Origin: Hexactinellida sp. DTS-2022
Taxonomy: Eukaryota > Porifera > Hexactinellida
Direction: 5' to 3'
Assembly (NCBI GenBank): GCA_028753945.1
Contig: JAPNXP010000017.1
Span: 1,364,001 to 1,428,000 of the forward strand
DNA: 64,000 nt
Numbering within the stretch: the stretch's first letter is position 1; the number at the start of each line of letters is the position of its first letter. Positions 8,001 to 19,700 of the stretch are shown here, one piece after another. Position numbers and translations under genes: made by a program. The notes beneath the pieces are model-generated. The model was not told the origin of the DNA, did not search any database, and saw only the letters and a program-made list of their open reading frames with translations.

Positions 8001-10699
8001 AAAAGGAACAAATGTATTAAATCTTCTGTTTCTTCCGACCTCCTCTCTGACTCTGAGGCTTGGAGACTCTAGCTGTGCTTTGGAACGGAGAGCCGTCTAC
8101 ACTCTCACTCACATCTCGTGTTCGCTTCCGTGTCTTTACCCCCGAGTGCACGCGCCCCGGCATGCTCCTCCTGACTCTGGCATAGCCCCTGCGCTGTGGA
8201 GAGGTGACGGGCGTCCGGGTGCCCCCCGAGCTGGTGGGACTCAGCTGGGAGAGGTCGATGAGGTCCTTGGTGTCTTCTCCGCTCCTGTACTCGTCACTGA
8301 AGTCTCCGGTGTACTCTGCAGAGACATCTGTGATACTCTCGAGCTCCTTCTTTATCAGACGAAACTCCAGTTTTTCACAATCAATTTCTGGTCTCGATTC
8401 AATCTGGCTTAAGTATATCTTCTTTGCGTTCTTAACCATGCTAGTCGCGTACCTCTGCATCGCCCTCGGTTCTTCCTTCACAACAAATTCCTCCAAAGCA
8501 AGCGAGAGTGTCTCAGAGCCTAGGAAATGCAGATCGTCGTTTACAGCGATTTCTCTGAATAATTCTATGATGCTATCCTCAGCAACGTAGGGGTCCTCAA
8601 ACTCAGTTAGCATCGAGTCCTCAGATGGATTCTCTTTCATGTATTTAGATCGCTTTTTCTGTTTCTTAGAAAACAACAACACCTCTCCGGGGTTAGCAAC
8701 CTTATAAGAATATTTCGCAAGGAAATCCCGCTTAACATTGTTCTGGTTGTAGGGTTTGGAGAGCGAAACTCGGATTCGGAGCAGTGGCTCTTTGTCACTT
8801 TTCGGGAATAACGACTTCACTTTATCCAGTAGATTATCCATTTTAGCTGAGATATACTGGCTTATCATATCATCATCGTAATCTGACACCCTGTCGTCAA
8901 GGAACATATCTTCTATTATAAAGGGGCGAACTGACAGGAGCACTCGAGGGTCGATTTTGAACTCTTTCTGTTTCACATATAGAATACCTACATTCTTCTC
9001 GCCAGCCTCTCCCTCACCGAGACTAGTAGCAACAGTAGAACCGGGTTGAGTTACATAAATAGGTTTATCGGCCCCTGATACATTGATTGGGATAATCTGG
9101 TTATCGTGTTCGTGTCCCCAAAACACAAGTTCCATGAATGTAGGAATAAACTCCGACTTTATGTAGCTCTTATCTCCGTGTTTGACTCTATTCTGGTGGA
9201 TAATAAACAGGTTGAAAGTGTCTTCTTGGGTTTTCAAGAAGTGAACATTATTCTGCGAGAATGTTCTATACAATCTCTCATTGCGCACAGCCCCCAGTCC
9301 GAACAAAGCAAGCAGGCTGGTTCCCTTCCTTATGACTAGCGGCTCCACTTCTATCTTGTCAACCTGGTCAGACTTTCCAAAGTAGTTAATCAGTCCAGCC
9401 TCGGAGAGTAAGTCCAGGACGGAAATGTTTCCTGGTCCAGTGGGGTCGTCATGGTTACCGTGAATAGTGAATATGGGAAGAGATATGTTGAGGTTCGGAT
9501 TCTCATAATTAAAAGGCTCGGGATCCGTGTCGGTCCCAACGTGACGGTACAATTGAGTTTTGCGAGACCCGAAGCAATACTTCCGCATTAGCGACATGCA
9601 TCTGTGGAGAGTTGGCCTACTGGGCTTATTTTCATGAAACAAGTCTCCCCCGAGTAACACGAAGTCGACCTGTTCCTGTGTCCCGAGCATGAGCACTTCT
9701 TCGAAGGCTTCAAAGGAATCATTCCCGCGAATGGGGTCGTCCTCAGCGTAGCCCAGATGGACATCCGTCGCTAGGAGAATCTTAAAAGTGTCCGAATCCA
9801 GTTGCGAGTCTTCAGCACAAATCTCTTCATATTTCTCTCGCCATCCGGCCATAATAGTGTGGTATTATATATAATCAATAAATAATAGCAAGCTAAAATA
9901 GATGTTATAATTTGAAATACAACTAAAATAGGATTATAGGTATATTATAGTGTATAGTTGTGATATGTTATTATAAGTATATGTGGGTATTACGGTTGTG
10001 TGCTATCTTCTGGCCTATCTTGTATTACAGAGTAAGTAGCATAGGTAGTCACCATTGTAACCCACGGACCCCTCGCTCTGAGGCGAGGTTAGGATTGCTC
10101 TAAAGCGGTTGGGGATACAGCCCATTGCTGCGGAAAGGGATTACCAGCTTTCAGAATAGAAGTACATATGCAGTATTTAAAATATACACAAATAGTAAAC
10201 CAGAGTTTAGTTACGGTATAGAGTGGGTCACACGGGACACAAGCTGAACACAAAACATTCATACGCCTTGATTGAATCTACTATAATCTCAAAACGAAAT
10301 ACAGATTACTTAACAAACTAACCTGCTAGCTCTTTCCCTATATTAGATATCTGGGAAGAGAGATCTTTGGGGAGGGGAGTCTTAACACAGTAAGGCAGCT
10401 TGCAATACTCGTAACTTCTGAAATTGAACTTAATTAGGAAGAACTTCATACACGAATACAAGAAATCGACTCTTATTTCATGAGCCAATATGTTAGTCTG
10501 TTGATCAGAAAATCTATTGAAATACACGAAATAAGTAGGGATGGTAGAATTGTTGTTAACAACAAAAATTGCTTTTGCTGTTAACAGCCTGGAAATAAGG
10601 TAAATTAGTTAAAATGTGATGAGGATAAGTATACCAAAAGGGGATTTCTAAGACACTTAAGACGGATCTCAAACAATTGATACAAACAAAAGGAATCAT
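5029..10699 (-). CDS. Unrecognised five-exon gene, 291-aa protein, hosting two nested genes
   Basis: I infer exons 10635-10699, 10323-10588, 7776-7870, 7023-7144 and 5029-5356. All have GT..AG introns and matching phases (TG|G, G|AT, phase 0, AG|C). The predicted protein starts MIPFVCINCLRSVLS and runs through a hydrophobic/aromatic segment with NNNSTIPTYFVYFNRF and HEIRVDFLYSCMKF. It then has a charged, probably coiled-coil stretch (residues about 105-140, KDKTKKELEQLL), a WKEQIVDFWHMLPHFW segment and a very acidic tail ending DMGASYDFSFL. I do not recognise the family. Intron 2 (7871-10322) contains MRE11 on the same strand; intron 4 (5357-7022) contains the ubiquitin-like gene on the opposite strand. 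The ATG is only 41 bp from the RNF213-like stop codon. The weakest join is across the MRE11-containing intron: exons a-b and c-e could belong to two genes. Confidence 0.55.
6183..6932 (+). CDS. Ubiquitin-like domain protein with C-terminal cysteine/histidine domain
   Basis: Single-exon 249-aa gene on the strand opposite its host gene. Residues about 17-93 form a ubiquitin-like fold: strands YIEVETL and CKIFVND, a helix with IAKIKTVLEWEF, IRLLFHGFKLQQDDKTL (compare ubiquitin QRLIFAGKQLEDGRTL) and LQMTLAIPGG. A GGG stretch at 92-94 follows, where ubiquitin ends in GG. Residues about 97-249 form a second domain with C144, C149, C178, C181, C190, H196 and C198 in a CX4C...CPAC...C..HxC pattern, consistent with zinc binding. 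As I recall, similar ubiquitin-like plus Cys-rich proteins occur in multicopy families of some invertebrates and fungi; their function is not established. It could be processed after the glycines like ubiquitin-ribosomal fusions, or act as an intact ubiquitin mimic. No poly-A tail or flanking repeats mark it as a recent retrocopy. Confidence 0.85.
   Translation: MAELKSKLPKEDPRNYIEVETLDNRNCKIFVNDFSVTTIAKIKTVLEWEFDCQIEHIRLLFHGFKLQQDDKTLSLCNIPINSKLQMTLAIPGGGMANTSKILFADITRYDKNSDSVEGIKRRQIVRVGPRYHVVISGLNFLGYCNRSECQAQGNIVVIQIGIPQQCVDFSYQLEQLTCPACKLSISRENCIGMGLHKCKANIEFKTESRQGKYTLKAGDEFVQFVSTEEGDNIEYRYIRITVKALEYQL
7562..7717. mobile_element. hAT-type MITE with 8-bp target duplication
   Basis: A 156-bp element in the third intron of the 5029-10699 gene. 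Its ends CAGAGGCGTAGCCAGG and CCTAGCTACGCCTCTG are inverted repeats. It is flanked on both sides by the direct repeat TAGCCAGT (7554-7561 and 7718-7725). The interior contains repeated GTGCGGCA/TGCCGCAC motifs. Ends and 8-bp duplication fit hAT-superfamily non-autonomous elements. Confidence 0.9.
8017..9852 (-). CDS. MRE11: Double-strand break repair nuclease MRE11
   Basis: An intronless 611-aa frame. MRE11 is the Mn-dependent exonuclease/endonuclease of the MRE11-RAD50-NBS1 complex, which processes DNA ends and activates ATM. All phosphoesterase motifs are visible: ATDVHLGY (D30, H32), GGDLFHENKPS (D70), HGNHDDP (N133, H134), IIHQNR (H219) and WGHEHDN (H247, H249). The capping and DNA-binding region follows (IRVSLSKPYNQNNVKRDFLAKY), then a short basic tail with RGGRKKQKI. 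The vertebrate protein is about 700 aa, so this tail is reduced and the GAR motif is minimal. The gene lies entirely within an intron of the neighbouring minus-strand gene, in the same orientation. Animal MRE11 genes usually have introns, so an old retroposed replacement or complete intron loss is possible. Confidence 0.96.
   Translation of the reverse strand: MAGWREKYEEICAEDSQLDSDTFKILLATDVHLGYAEDDPIRGNDSFEAFEEVLMLGTQEQVDFVLLGGDLFHENKPSRPTLHRCMSLMRKYCFGSRKTQLYRHVGTDTDPEPFNYENPNLNISLPIFTIHGNHDDPTGPGNISVLDLLSEAGLINYFGKSDQVDKIEVEPLVIRKGTSLLALFGLGAVRNERLYRTFSQNNVHFLKTQEDTFNLFIIHQNRVKHGDKSYIKSEFIPTFMELVFWGHEHDNQIIPINVSGADKPIYVTQPGSTVATSLGEGEAGEKNVGILYVKQKEFKIDPRVLLSVRPFIIEDMFLDDRVSDYDDDMISQYISAKMDNLLDKVKSLFPKSDKEPLLRIRVSLSKPYNQNNVKRDFLAKYSYKVANPGEVLLFSKKQKKRSKYMKENPSEDSMLTEFEDPYVAEDSIIELFREIAVNDDLHFLGSETLSLALEEFVVKEEPRAMQRYATSMVKNAKKIYLSQIESRPEIDCEKLEFRLIKKELESITDVSAEYTGDFSDEYRSGEDTKDLIDLSQLSPTSSGGTRTPVTSPQRRGYARVRRSMPGRVHSGVKTRKRTRDVSESVDGSPFQSTARVSKPQSQRGGRKKQKI
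9853..10322. other. Putative MRE11 promoter region inside the host intron
   Basis: The stretch between the MRE11 ATG and the upstream exon of the host gene. It contains a short GC-rich patch (about 10055-10135) with a CCTCGCTCTGAGGCGAGG hairpin, but no coding sequence. It must carry whatever promoter drives MRE11 if the nested arrangement is right. Confidence 0.4.
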
Positions 10700-10740
10700 T
10701 AATAATTATATTTCCTATAAATAATTACGATAATGAAATC

Positions 10741-13700
10741 TTACTCTGTAAATCCAGCGTTTTTCAATGCGGATATGTCAGGATCGTTAGCTGGGGATTG
10801 CTTCTCCAAGAATTCCTCGATAGACATGTGCAGTAATTCATCCTCTTTACCTTTCATTAGTATAGAGCCCTACAATAGTATAAGTTTGGTATATACAGCC
10901 TCTAGTTATAAAATGGTAGCCAAAGGACATCTGCAATATGTAGAGTATAATACCTGCGCTAATCGCTGTAACGTCTGTCTGAGCGCATTGAGCAGTCTAC
11001 AGAAGTCTACGTACTCGAGTGTATGGAAGTGGTACTCAAGGTTCTGTACAATGGGATCAGGGAGCCCAGTTAGGTATCTAGCAGATTTGTCAGACAGATA
11101 GCTCTCCATCTGAGTTAGGAATTGTTGCAAATTCAGAGGGCTAAAGTAAAATTAATATAATTTAAATCTATACATGTCACACAAGGAAATTAATAAAATA
11201 ACATTTTCAGATTGCTTGTATCGGTAACTCACTCTGGTAGATTGGAGACTACAATTTCTTTGAACTTGAACACTCTGTGTATGAGATTAGTTTGTGTGTT
11301 GAATTTTGGCTTAGATGCAATGTATTTCCAGAATATGTCCTGTTCCAACGCGTGCAGGTCGTAGGGACAGGTGTCCACGCTCTGAAAGGGAGTGTAGGTG
11401 GTGCGACTCCTGATCAACTCGTAGATTTCAAGCGAGTTTTCGTCAATCTCCTTCATTGAAGTCCTATGCAGGCAATAATAATTAATACAGTAACCAGATA
11501 AACATATTATTAACAATTTAACATATACGCATAACATATTATAAACGCGGCATCTCTTGAAAGCTATAAGAACATTGAAAAAAGAAATGCAATAAAGTAC
11601 CAGTAGAGGTTGGCCTCATTAGGGGTGAGGTCAGAAACAAAAGCATTCCTAGTGCTCTCCTCGGTTGGTGTGATAGTAGAGGTTTCCAATTCATAGCAAG
11701 AGAGCCAGGGTAGCAACTTCTTGGTCTCAGCTACTGTCTGAAGAAATTCATTCTGTGTGGTGATCTAGGAATTATAGTAAAATTTCTAAAAAATTCTGAT
11801 ATGGCTTATTCATCTAAATTTTAAGTAATCTATTTTATAGCTAACATTTCATGCATAAAATACGCAGTCAGTTCATTCACTGGAGTACTATATATAGTAT
11901 ATATTACCCACTTAAAATATGATTATACAGCTTACCAGATCCTGGATGACCAAGTAGAGGGCATCTTCGCCTATTTCCGGTTCTTCAGTGACACTGAGCA
12001 GACGTATGAACTTCGTGTTTCTCTCAAGAGGCATGAACTTGTCCTCTCTCCTGATAGCAGCACACGGGCCAAACCCAATCAGGCCGCGACACACCTTGAC
12101 ATAGACTCTGTAGAAGTATAGCACTCTCTCATACAGCTCCTTTATCTCTACATGTAAGAGAAGTTTGCATTTTTTGTTGATATCAGTGATAACTTCGTCA
12201 ATAGTCTTCTCTTCGGCTTCCTTACGCGTTATAAAGTAGTTGAGGTTTGTATGGAAGAGATGATAAAATTTTAATAAATTCGGAATTAGAATGGAGCTGA
12301 TACGAAACCGTTTTCTCTCGCTTATAAATCTGTGAAGAATCGCGAAATTATTTACAGTAGAATCCAATTTTATATCAACTGGACGACAAGATTCAATCGT
12401 ATGTTGGAGATGAAGGAATGTTATTTTAGTAGGATACCATTTCTTGAAAGAAATAACGTTGGTAGAGAAGTCTGATATAACTGCCTGGTGTGGGGGGCGT
12501 GGCTCCTTAGTGCGTTTCAAGTTCTTATCATAGACCTGTGTGTGGATAGCGAATTCATACTTCTCCACCTCTTCAGTAGATTTAAATACCATTGGAGATA
12601 ACGGGGAGTTAGGCACTAGAGCTAATAAGTAAAAGTCATAGAAGCAGTTGGTGAGGAATTCTCCCAGCTCTTCCTGCGTCAGGTCCCATTGCAGCTGCAT
12701 GTGCAGCCATATGGTGCGCAGCTGGCTGAGGCAGTACAGCCCTGCCTGCTTCCACTCAGAGAATATGTGTCCACTTAGGCTATCCATGGCCGTGGGTTGT
12801 GTAACGAGACTCACAGTGAAGGCTCCGAAATTCATTAAAGTCATAAGGTAGAACGAATGCAGTGTGAAACTCTTTCGGTCAAAACTGTAGTAATCCGGGC
12901 GGCCATAGCTCCCGTCCTCGTTCAGTTCGCAGCCACAGTCGTACTTGAGAGCTGCGCTGATCGGTTTGGGATAGAGATTGGACACTATGTAGGAATCCGT
13001 CAAGCTTTGGGGGTTCAAGAATAAAGTAGACAGGTGAGATGTGTTGTCTGGAAGGCCGATGAAAATCGCGATTAGATTACAGAGGATACTCCGTAACACG
13101 ATAGCATCATGCTCCTTCTGATTGAGAGAAAAGAAATCGAATATAAAGCATTTCTTATCTCCAGTTCGTTGCTTCATTTTTACTTCATTTCCTTTAAACT
13201 CGTAGATAGGTGCGTCTGGATTGAGTGATTCTACAGTTTCAGAAGTCCTAATCATACAATCAGTGTGAAGGAAACACAAAATGATATTTTTCTTTCCCTC
13301 AGATAAACCTAATTGAGCGAATTTGTTAGATTGAATAGCACGGAACAACTCTTCACAATAAATACCCTTCAGATAGAACTCTTGATATATACCCAGCCAG
13401 AAGTACATACGGAGATTGCATATTCCGTTTTTGTCATTTGCGACTTTGTTATTGTCATGTGCGACCTTGTTAACCAATTGAGACAGTTCTTCTATAATCT
13501 TCTCTTGCTCAGCTGTCTCAGTAGCATACGCAATGTTACGCAATACTTCATAGCAATCTTTGTAGGATTTGTATTTCTTATCTCTGATGTTCATGAATGG
13601 AAATTGCGGGATTGTTTGTTTCTCAATTTTCTTCAATTGACTAATACATTTGTGTACCCATGGAAGTTCATCTTTGGAATAGTTAAGAATATTTAAGTAC

Positions 13701-16700
13701 CCTTCGAACGCTTCCATGGAGGTAAACTTGTTAGAAATTAGGTAAAGCATGGACCAACTGTGCCCACCTAAATGACCACCACCAAAATGGTGATCGTCAA
13801 TGTGTAAATGGATTTCTTTAATGCACTCAGGATGTTGCTCAATTAACTGAAGAACTGTATTGGAAGGGTTTGATATAAAATGTTCCGAGTAAGACTGTAG
13901 GATAACTTGAAACATTGCTTGCTTTTCAATTCGGGCGATAACCTTATAACAAGCATCCTTGTCGATGGATAGATTTGTGTCTAAAAACTTATGAAATATC
14001 TTAAATATAGTGAGGAGATTCTTGTCTCCATGCAACTGTGTGAGTCTGTCCAGAGATACCTGGTAGTACAGGTGTGCTAACGGCTGCTTCATAATTGGGT
14101 GTATTTCAGCTGAGCACTTAATGAAAGACCTAGGGGCCGCGTAGTAGAACGGAATGTACTCTGTAGGTTCACATCCTTGGTAGTGTGTAAAGAGTTCGAG
14201 AGCAATAAGTTGTTTCACCCCCCGATTGAATTGTGTTATGTTTATTGATGTGTCTTGAGTCTTATCCTCTCCCTCACTTAATAAGAATTTTGTGATCAAA
14301 TACTGGTAGAATCTAAAAGTTAGAAGATCCGGCTCGATTATTCGTTCTTCTTTCACTTCTCTCACTTCTCTCACAGGTGATTTAACCACTGCTTGTCTAG
14401 CACCAGGTCCAGACCAATTGTACTGCCTATTGGCACTGCGGAGAATCCAAGAGATTATATCATCATCAATATGATCGTTTAGTTCTATGTGGTGATGTAG
14501 GATTCCCTCTGCAAATTGAACTTTGAACTCACTTCTGATCTTAGCATCTTCAATTGTATTACAGGCATCTTCTACTTTCTCCAAACCTTTATGGAAAATC
14601 ATTTTTAAGTCATAGGCACCTTTCAGCTGCAGCTTTATAAAGATAGCTAAATCAAAAGCATTTATTAAGAACTCGTCGTTGATATGATAGTATTTTGCTA
14701 TTAAAAAGAGCGAATGTATGTGAGCGAATTTGAGTTTCTGTTGTTTGGTGAGAGTGCATTCAAGCACGTCTGAGTGAGCTGATCCAGAAAACTGAATTAT
14801 TAGGTTAATGTACACCCTGACCCACCTCTTGAAGTTGTCTATGTTGGCAGAGTTGGGGCGAGTTTGTAAAATCTTACTAATATTCTTGTAGAGTGTGTTA
14901 ATGAAATAACTGAAAATGGAAAGAGCTGATACTTGCATGATACTTTGCATGCCTTCTTCCAGGGTGTCCAAACCCGAATCATCGAGGGTTTCTAGAGAAG
15001 AGAATATGTAGAGCAGCTTACTGAAGTCAGGAGGGTTTGAGAAAGAAGAGATATGTAACTTTAGCAGAGCATTGGAAGTATCTTTCGGATCAAAGTCGTT
15101 GCCCCAGAAACGAACTAAGTTTAGAAAACTAGTATTATTCTCTTGTTTCTCAAATAAATCTGTCGAAGAGATTGAGATATTGTCGTAGGCAAAGTCTTCC
15201 ATGTAATCCAGCCACACTTCCTTACCTACATGATCCAGGATAAAATGAATGAGTGGGTATTGGAGGATATTCTTAATCAGATGATCTGAGAGTAGTTTAG
15301 TAAGGTCTTCTTGATTGTGCTTGTTTGTACCTTGACTAGATTTCGATAATTGCGTAACAGTTATGTTTTTATTGACTTCCTGGATACTTGACTGAATAGC
15401 ATTATCGAAACTCCGCGCAACGAAACTGGAGAAAGGGAATTTAGGAATGTGAACAGCGTTCATCACCTGAGCGTCTAAAATGTGTGATATATTCTTAACC
15501 TCCTCCATAGTAGGAAGATTAAGATGTTTGAGTATTCCTAAAAACAAGTCCTTGGTTTCTTTCCTGCAAAACGCTTGTTGCACTTGGGGTTGCCTGACAT
15601 ACTCGTAGGATAAAATATCTATCTCATGCTGCTCAAATAGAACTTCCAAATTCAAATCTTCATTCATTTTATAGACCATCAAAGTTAGGAAAGAAGTAAA
15701 CAGATTCCAAAAGCTAGTCACTACTAAATCAGTGAGACTTAGATTAGAAAGATTTTGAAAGATAGAGTTAGCGTAATTGTGAATTTGTTCACGAATAAAA
15801 TCAGATTTCCAATAGGAAATGAACATTTCACAGAGTATCGGCCCAATATCTGTCTTAAAGAGTTGTTCCAATAGATTAGCACGCTGATAGAGATCAATAT
15901 GATTTGAATTGAACACACACTGGAGTTTAGTACCAAACTTAATTCGAGATAAAATGTCAATAGTGAGTGTAGGTAGCTTGTTCTTTAGGGCTTCGAGCAT
16001 TGGTTTCTTGATTCGTTCTAGTTCATCCTTGTAAGAGAGGAGAGTTAAAGAAAGCCAGTTTTGAATGTTGAGGGGATTGTTCTCTTTTTGTTTCTGGAGG
16101 TTATCCAAGTAGCAGTGGTCCCATCCGTGCAAGAAATGAGCAGGGTACCGGTAAAATGAGCCGGTTCGCGTTTTGTGCAGTGTCCGGTTGAATATGGTTG
16201 GTGGGTAGTGCAGTAGGATAACAATAAGTTTATTGAGCGTGAAATTAGGTCCCACCTTAGCATTGGCAACACTCTCCTCTTCGTCAATCATAATCCTAAC
16301 AAAGTTAATTCTCTGCTGCGTTACATGCTGCATATCTGCAACAAATATTAACACACGCTTAGTCGCGTCTTGGAAGTAGTCGCGTAGAATCGTCATGAAC
16401 TGTTCCTGAGTTCTTATAGCAGAGAGCTTGAACAGACAAGTATCGAGTGTCGTGTGTATGACAGGTGTCAAGCTCTTCTCTCGGATGTCGCCCTGGCTAG
16501 AAGACTGCATATGCTTATTAGCAGGGAAACAGTCCGGCAGTGATAAAATGAAGGAAGTTGTTCTTGTGTAACAGAGAAGTTTCGTAGGGCGTGTCAATTC
16601 ATTTTCTTTTGATTCGTCTTGTAATGTTATGTACCTAGAAATTAACTTCTTGAATTCGAAATGGTTTTGATGAACTAGGTAGGTTTTCTTATAAGTTTCA

Positions 16701-19700
16701 CTGATTTGGTCGTATTTGACAATGAGAGCCTCAGGCAGTGCAAGTTGCAACAGACGTGTGCAGAGATATCGGACCAGGAAGTGCACAATCATACCTATGA
16801 CCAGCCTCTGGCCGGGGAGGATGCTTATAGGCAACAAATACAAGCTCTCGTCTTGAGCTTGTTCGTCAGACATGGGGGCGTTCTCCTTCATTAGATGGTC
16901 TATAGCGCCGGGTATAAACTGGTATATGTCCTCGGGATTAGCGCGAATCGTCTTTCCAAGATTCTCAACCTCAATATCCTGTTTCATGGGATCGATATAG
17001 ATAGCAGTTTGTAAAATGTCTTTAGCTATCTGATCCCTCTCTTCAGCTGGCAAGTAGATGAAGTTGAATCCTGCTAGCAACTTAAGTTGTATTAACAGAA
17101 TGTCCAGGTAGTCGTGAGCAGGAGGGTATTCCATTGTCTCTTGGTCTTCGTCATCATCATCAGCTGGTTCTATATCGATAGGATCGGGCTCATGCGCTTT
17201 CTTTAGTCTCTCTCTAAGTGCTTCGTCGTAATTGAATCCAGGCTTTGGAAGCATGTCAATCAACAGCGACTCGAAACTGTCATATATATTACCATAGAAA
17301 GTTTCTTGTTTGACTACATTGATGAATTCTTTCACCTAAACAATTGAATACACGATTACTATATGCTATTGAAATGTAGTTTATTCAGATTTTTTAAATA
17401 AAGTTTCTTGTACTACACATAAATATTAACGAATTTACTTATCCACCGATCATCGGACATAAAAAACAATCGGTAGAAAGTAGCGAGGTTTTTTAATACA
17501 AACGCCGATGATCGGTGGATAAGTAAACTCAATATTTACCTACCTTGGTAATAGTAGAAGTAACCAAAATTTCCATACAAGGAGGAAGAGCACCCAATGA
17601 AGCCTCAAGCATATCTCTCTGAGAAACTTGGAACTTTTCAAATCTATTCAGAAAGGGCTGAGGAGCATAATCAAGAAATGATTTCTGGATATGCACAATG
17701 CACTGGAAATTAGGATCAACTCTACAAGGCTTAGTATGGGATCCAATAGCGATATTTGCATAATAACGCCGGCCCTTGTCATCCTCCACTTGCTTGTAGT
17801 TTTGATTGAAAAGGTCATAGAAATTTTCATAAATTTCATCTGCTTGTGAGAGTATAACAGTCTTTCCTTCAGCAGCAGCATGTTTTATAGCCGAAATAAG
17901 AATCACTTTCTGTAGCTCTCCATCCCCTGGGAAATCACTGCCTATAAACATTCGTGTGTCATGTATGTCCAGTATGTTGTAATGGTAGAGCAGTCTGGTG
18001 AGAGAATCGTCTTCACTGGGGTCTATTATCATTTTGTAGCGCACCTCTACCAACTCTTCTTCCTCTTCTCCGCCTCTGTTCTTACGGGTTACAGGCCTGA
18101 TACTAGTGTCCTGGAGACTTTCTTTCAGAACTTCGATGATATTTCGTGAATGCTTTGAGAAAACTTCCTTGGTGATGAACATATTAGCTATTTCAGCGAA
18201 CTCAACATTATTCTTTCCGTTAAAATTTCTCTCAATCGCTTTCAATACAAGTTCTTCTTTGTTGAAACCAGTTTTGTTCAAATTATCTCTATTCCGTCTC
18301 AAATAACCTATCATGTGAATGAAGTCGCGAAGACCATAAAATTTGGAGAATCTCAGCTCTTTCATCAAATTTTCGTAAGGTAGACATAGTTTGCTTATGA
18401 AGAGTTGTCGCGAGGCATTAATTGCTTCTGTATTCGTCGTAGATTTCATAAAGCAGCTGGTAGCCAGTACGTACAAGTCGTCTTGCTGTTGAGGACGGAA
18501 CAGATTAATAGCTCTGTTACTCTTTGCAGCGTCGAGAATGTGATTGGAAATTGCAACAAATGAAACTTTGGGGCGGTCGAGGTAATAATGTAAGACTTTC
18601 ATAGATTCATGGCTCTCCTCTGGAAGTCCTGCTTCGTCCATAAAGACAACAGAGAATACTTTCAGATTAGCCTCGTCGTGCGTATCCTGTCTCTTTATTG
18701 CGATCTTAAACACGTTTTCAATCTCATTGGATGTTGACCGTCGGGAACACTGGTAATAGTGAGGTTCTAATGCAGGAAATTTCTTATTACGGAAATATTC
18801 TTTTGGAGATTCACCTCCTTTGACATTACTGATTGTCAAATTAAACGATAACGTTTTAGAGGTGCCGGGAGCTCCGACTATAATGAGTGGAATCTTAGAC
18901 ATCGTACAGATGAGAGTTGCGAATAGATTCTCCTTAAGAGCATTCGTTTTAGCAATTCCTGGTGGAATCTTAACCTTATCAATAAACTCATCAACGTATT
19001 TATTAAGAGTTGTTACGAATGTTAAGCCAAAGAGCTTATCAATTTCGTTTCTAAATTGGGTACGAAAGGTATCATCTAATCGAAAGTAGTATACAAGACC
19101 AATGGCTACGATAACGGAATTCTGAATGTTCCTCGGAGTGACACTTTGGTCATTTATAGAATCTAAGAACTCAGTAATCTTGAATACACGCTGGATGTCA
19201 CGCTGACTGACACAACTTTTGGCGCGAATAGTCGCATCAACCGAATCGAAACCAACTTTCTCTAATTGACTCTCTGCAAATTTCCTAACTAATTGCTGGG
19301 AGGTACCAATTTGTGCACTGAGAAACGATAATTCAATTACATTCACGTTATCTGTTAAAGCAGAAACAGCAAATTTCTGCTTAATATATTCTTGTTCCTG
19401 GTATTTATCTAGAGCACCATAATCCCATAGGATACGAGACAGCGTGGGATGAAGTTTCCTTACATAGTACCAACCCAAAACCCAGTCCTCAATTTTGGTG
19501 TCCTGCTGTAATGTTGCTGTCACTGATCGATGCGGGTTACAAGCAGCCACAATAAAAACATTATCCGGTAACTCCTCTCCATCAATATAACCATCAATGA
19601 CAATTTCTTTGAAAAGCCCGAGGCAATGTGAAGTATTTATTTCGTCAAGGAATACAGTGAGTATTGGTACCTGATATGTGTTATCTTGAAGCGTGTCTGA

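Noticed and set aside
10055-10140. GC-rich hairpin patch upstream of MRE11 as a possible snoRNA or snRNA
   Set aside because: No C/D or H/ACA boxes at the right spacing could be confirmed by eye, and no second copy is present.
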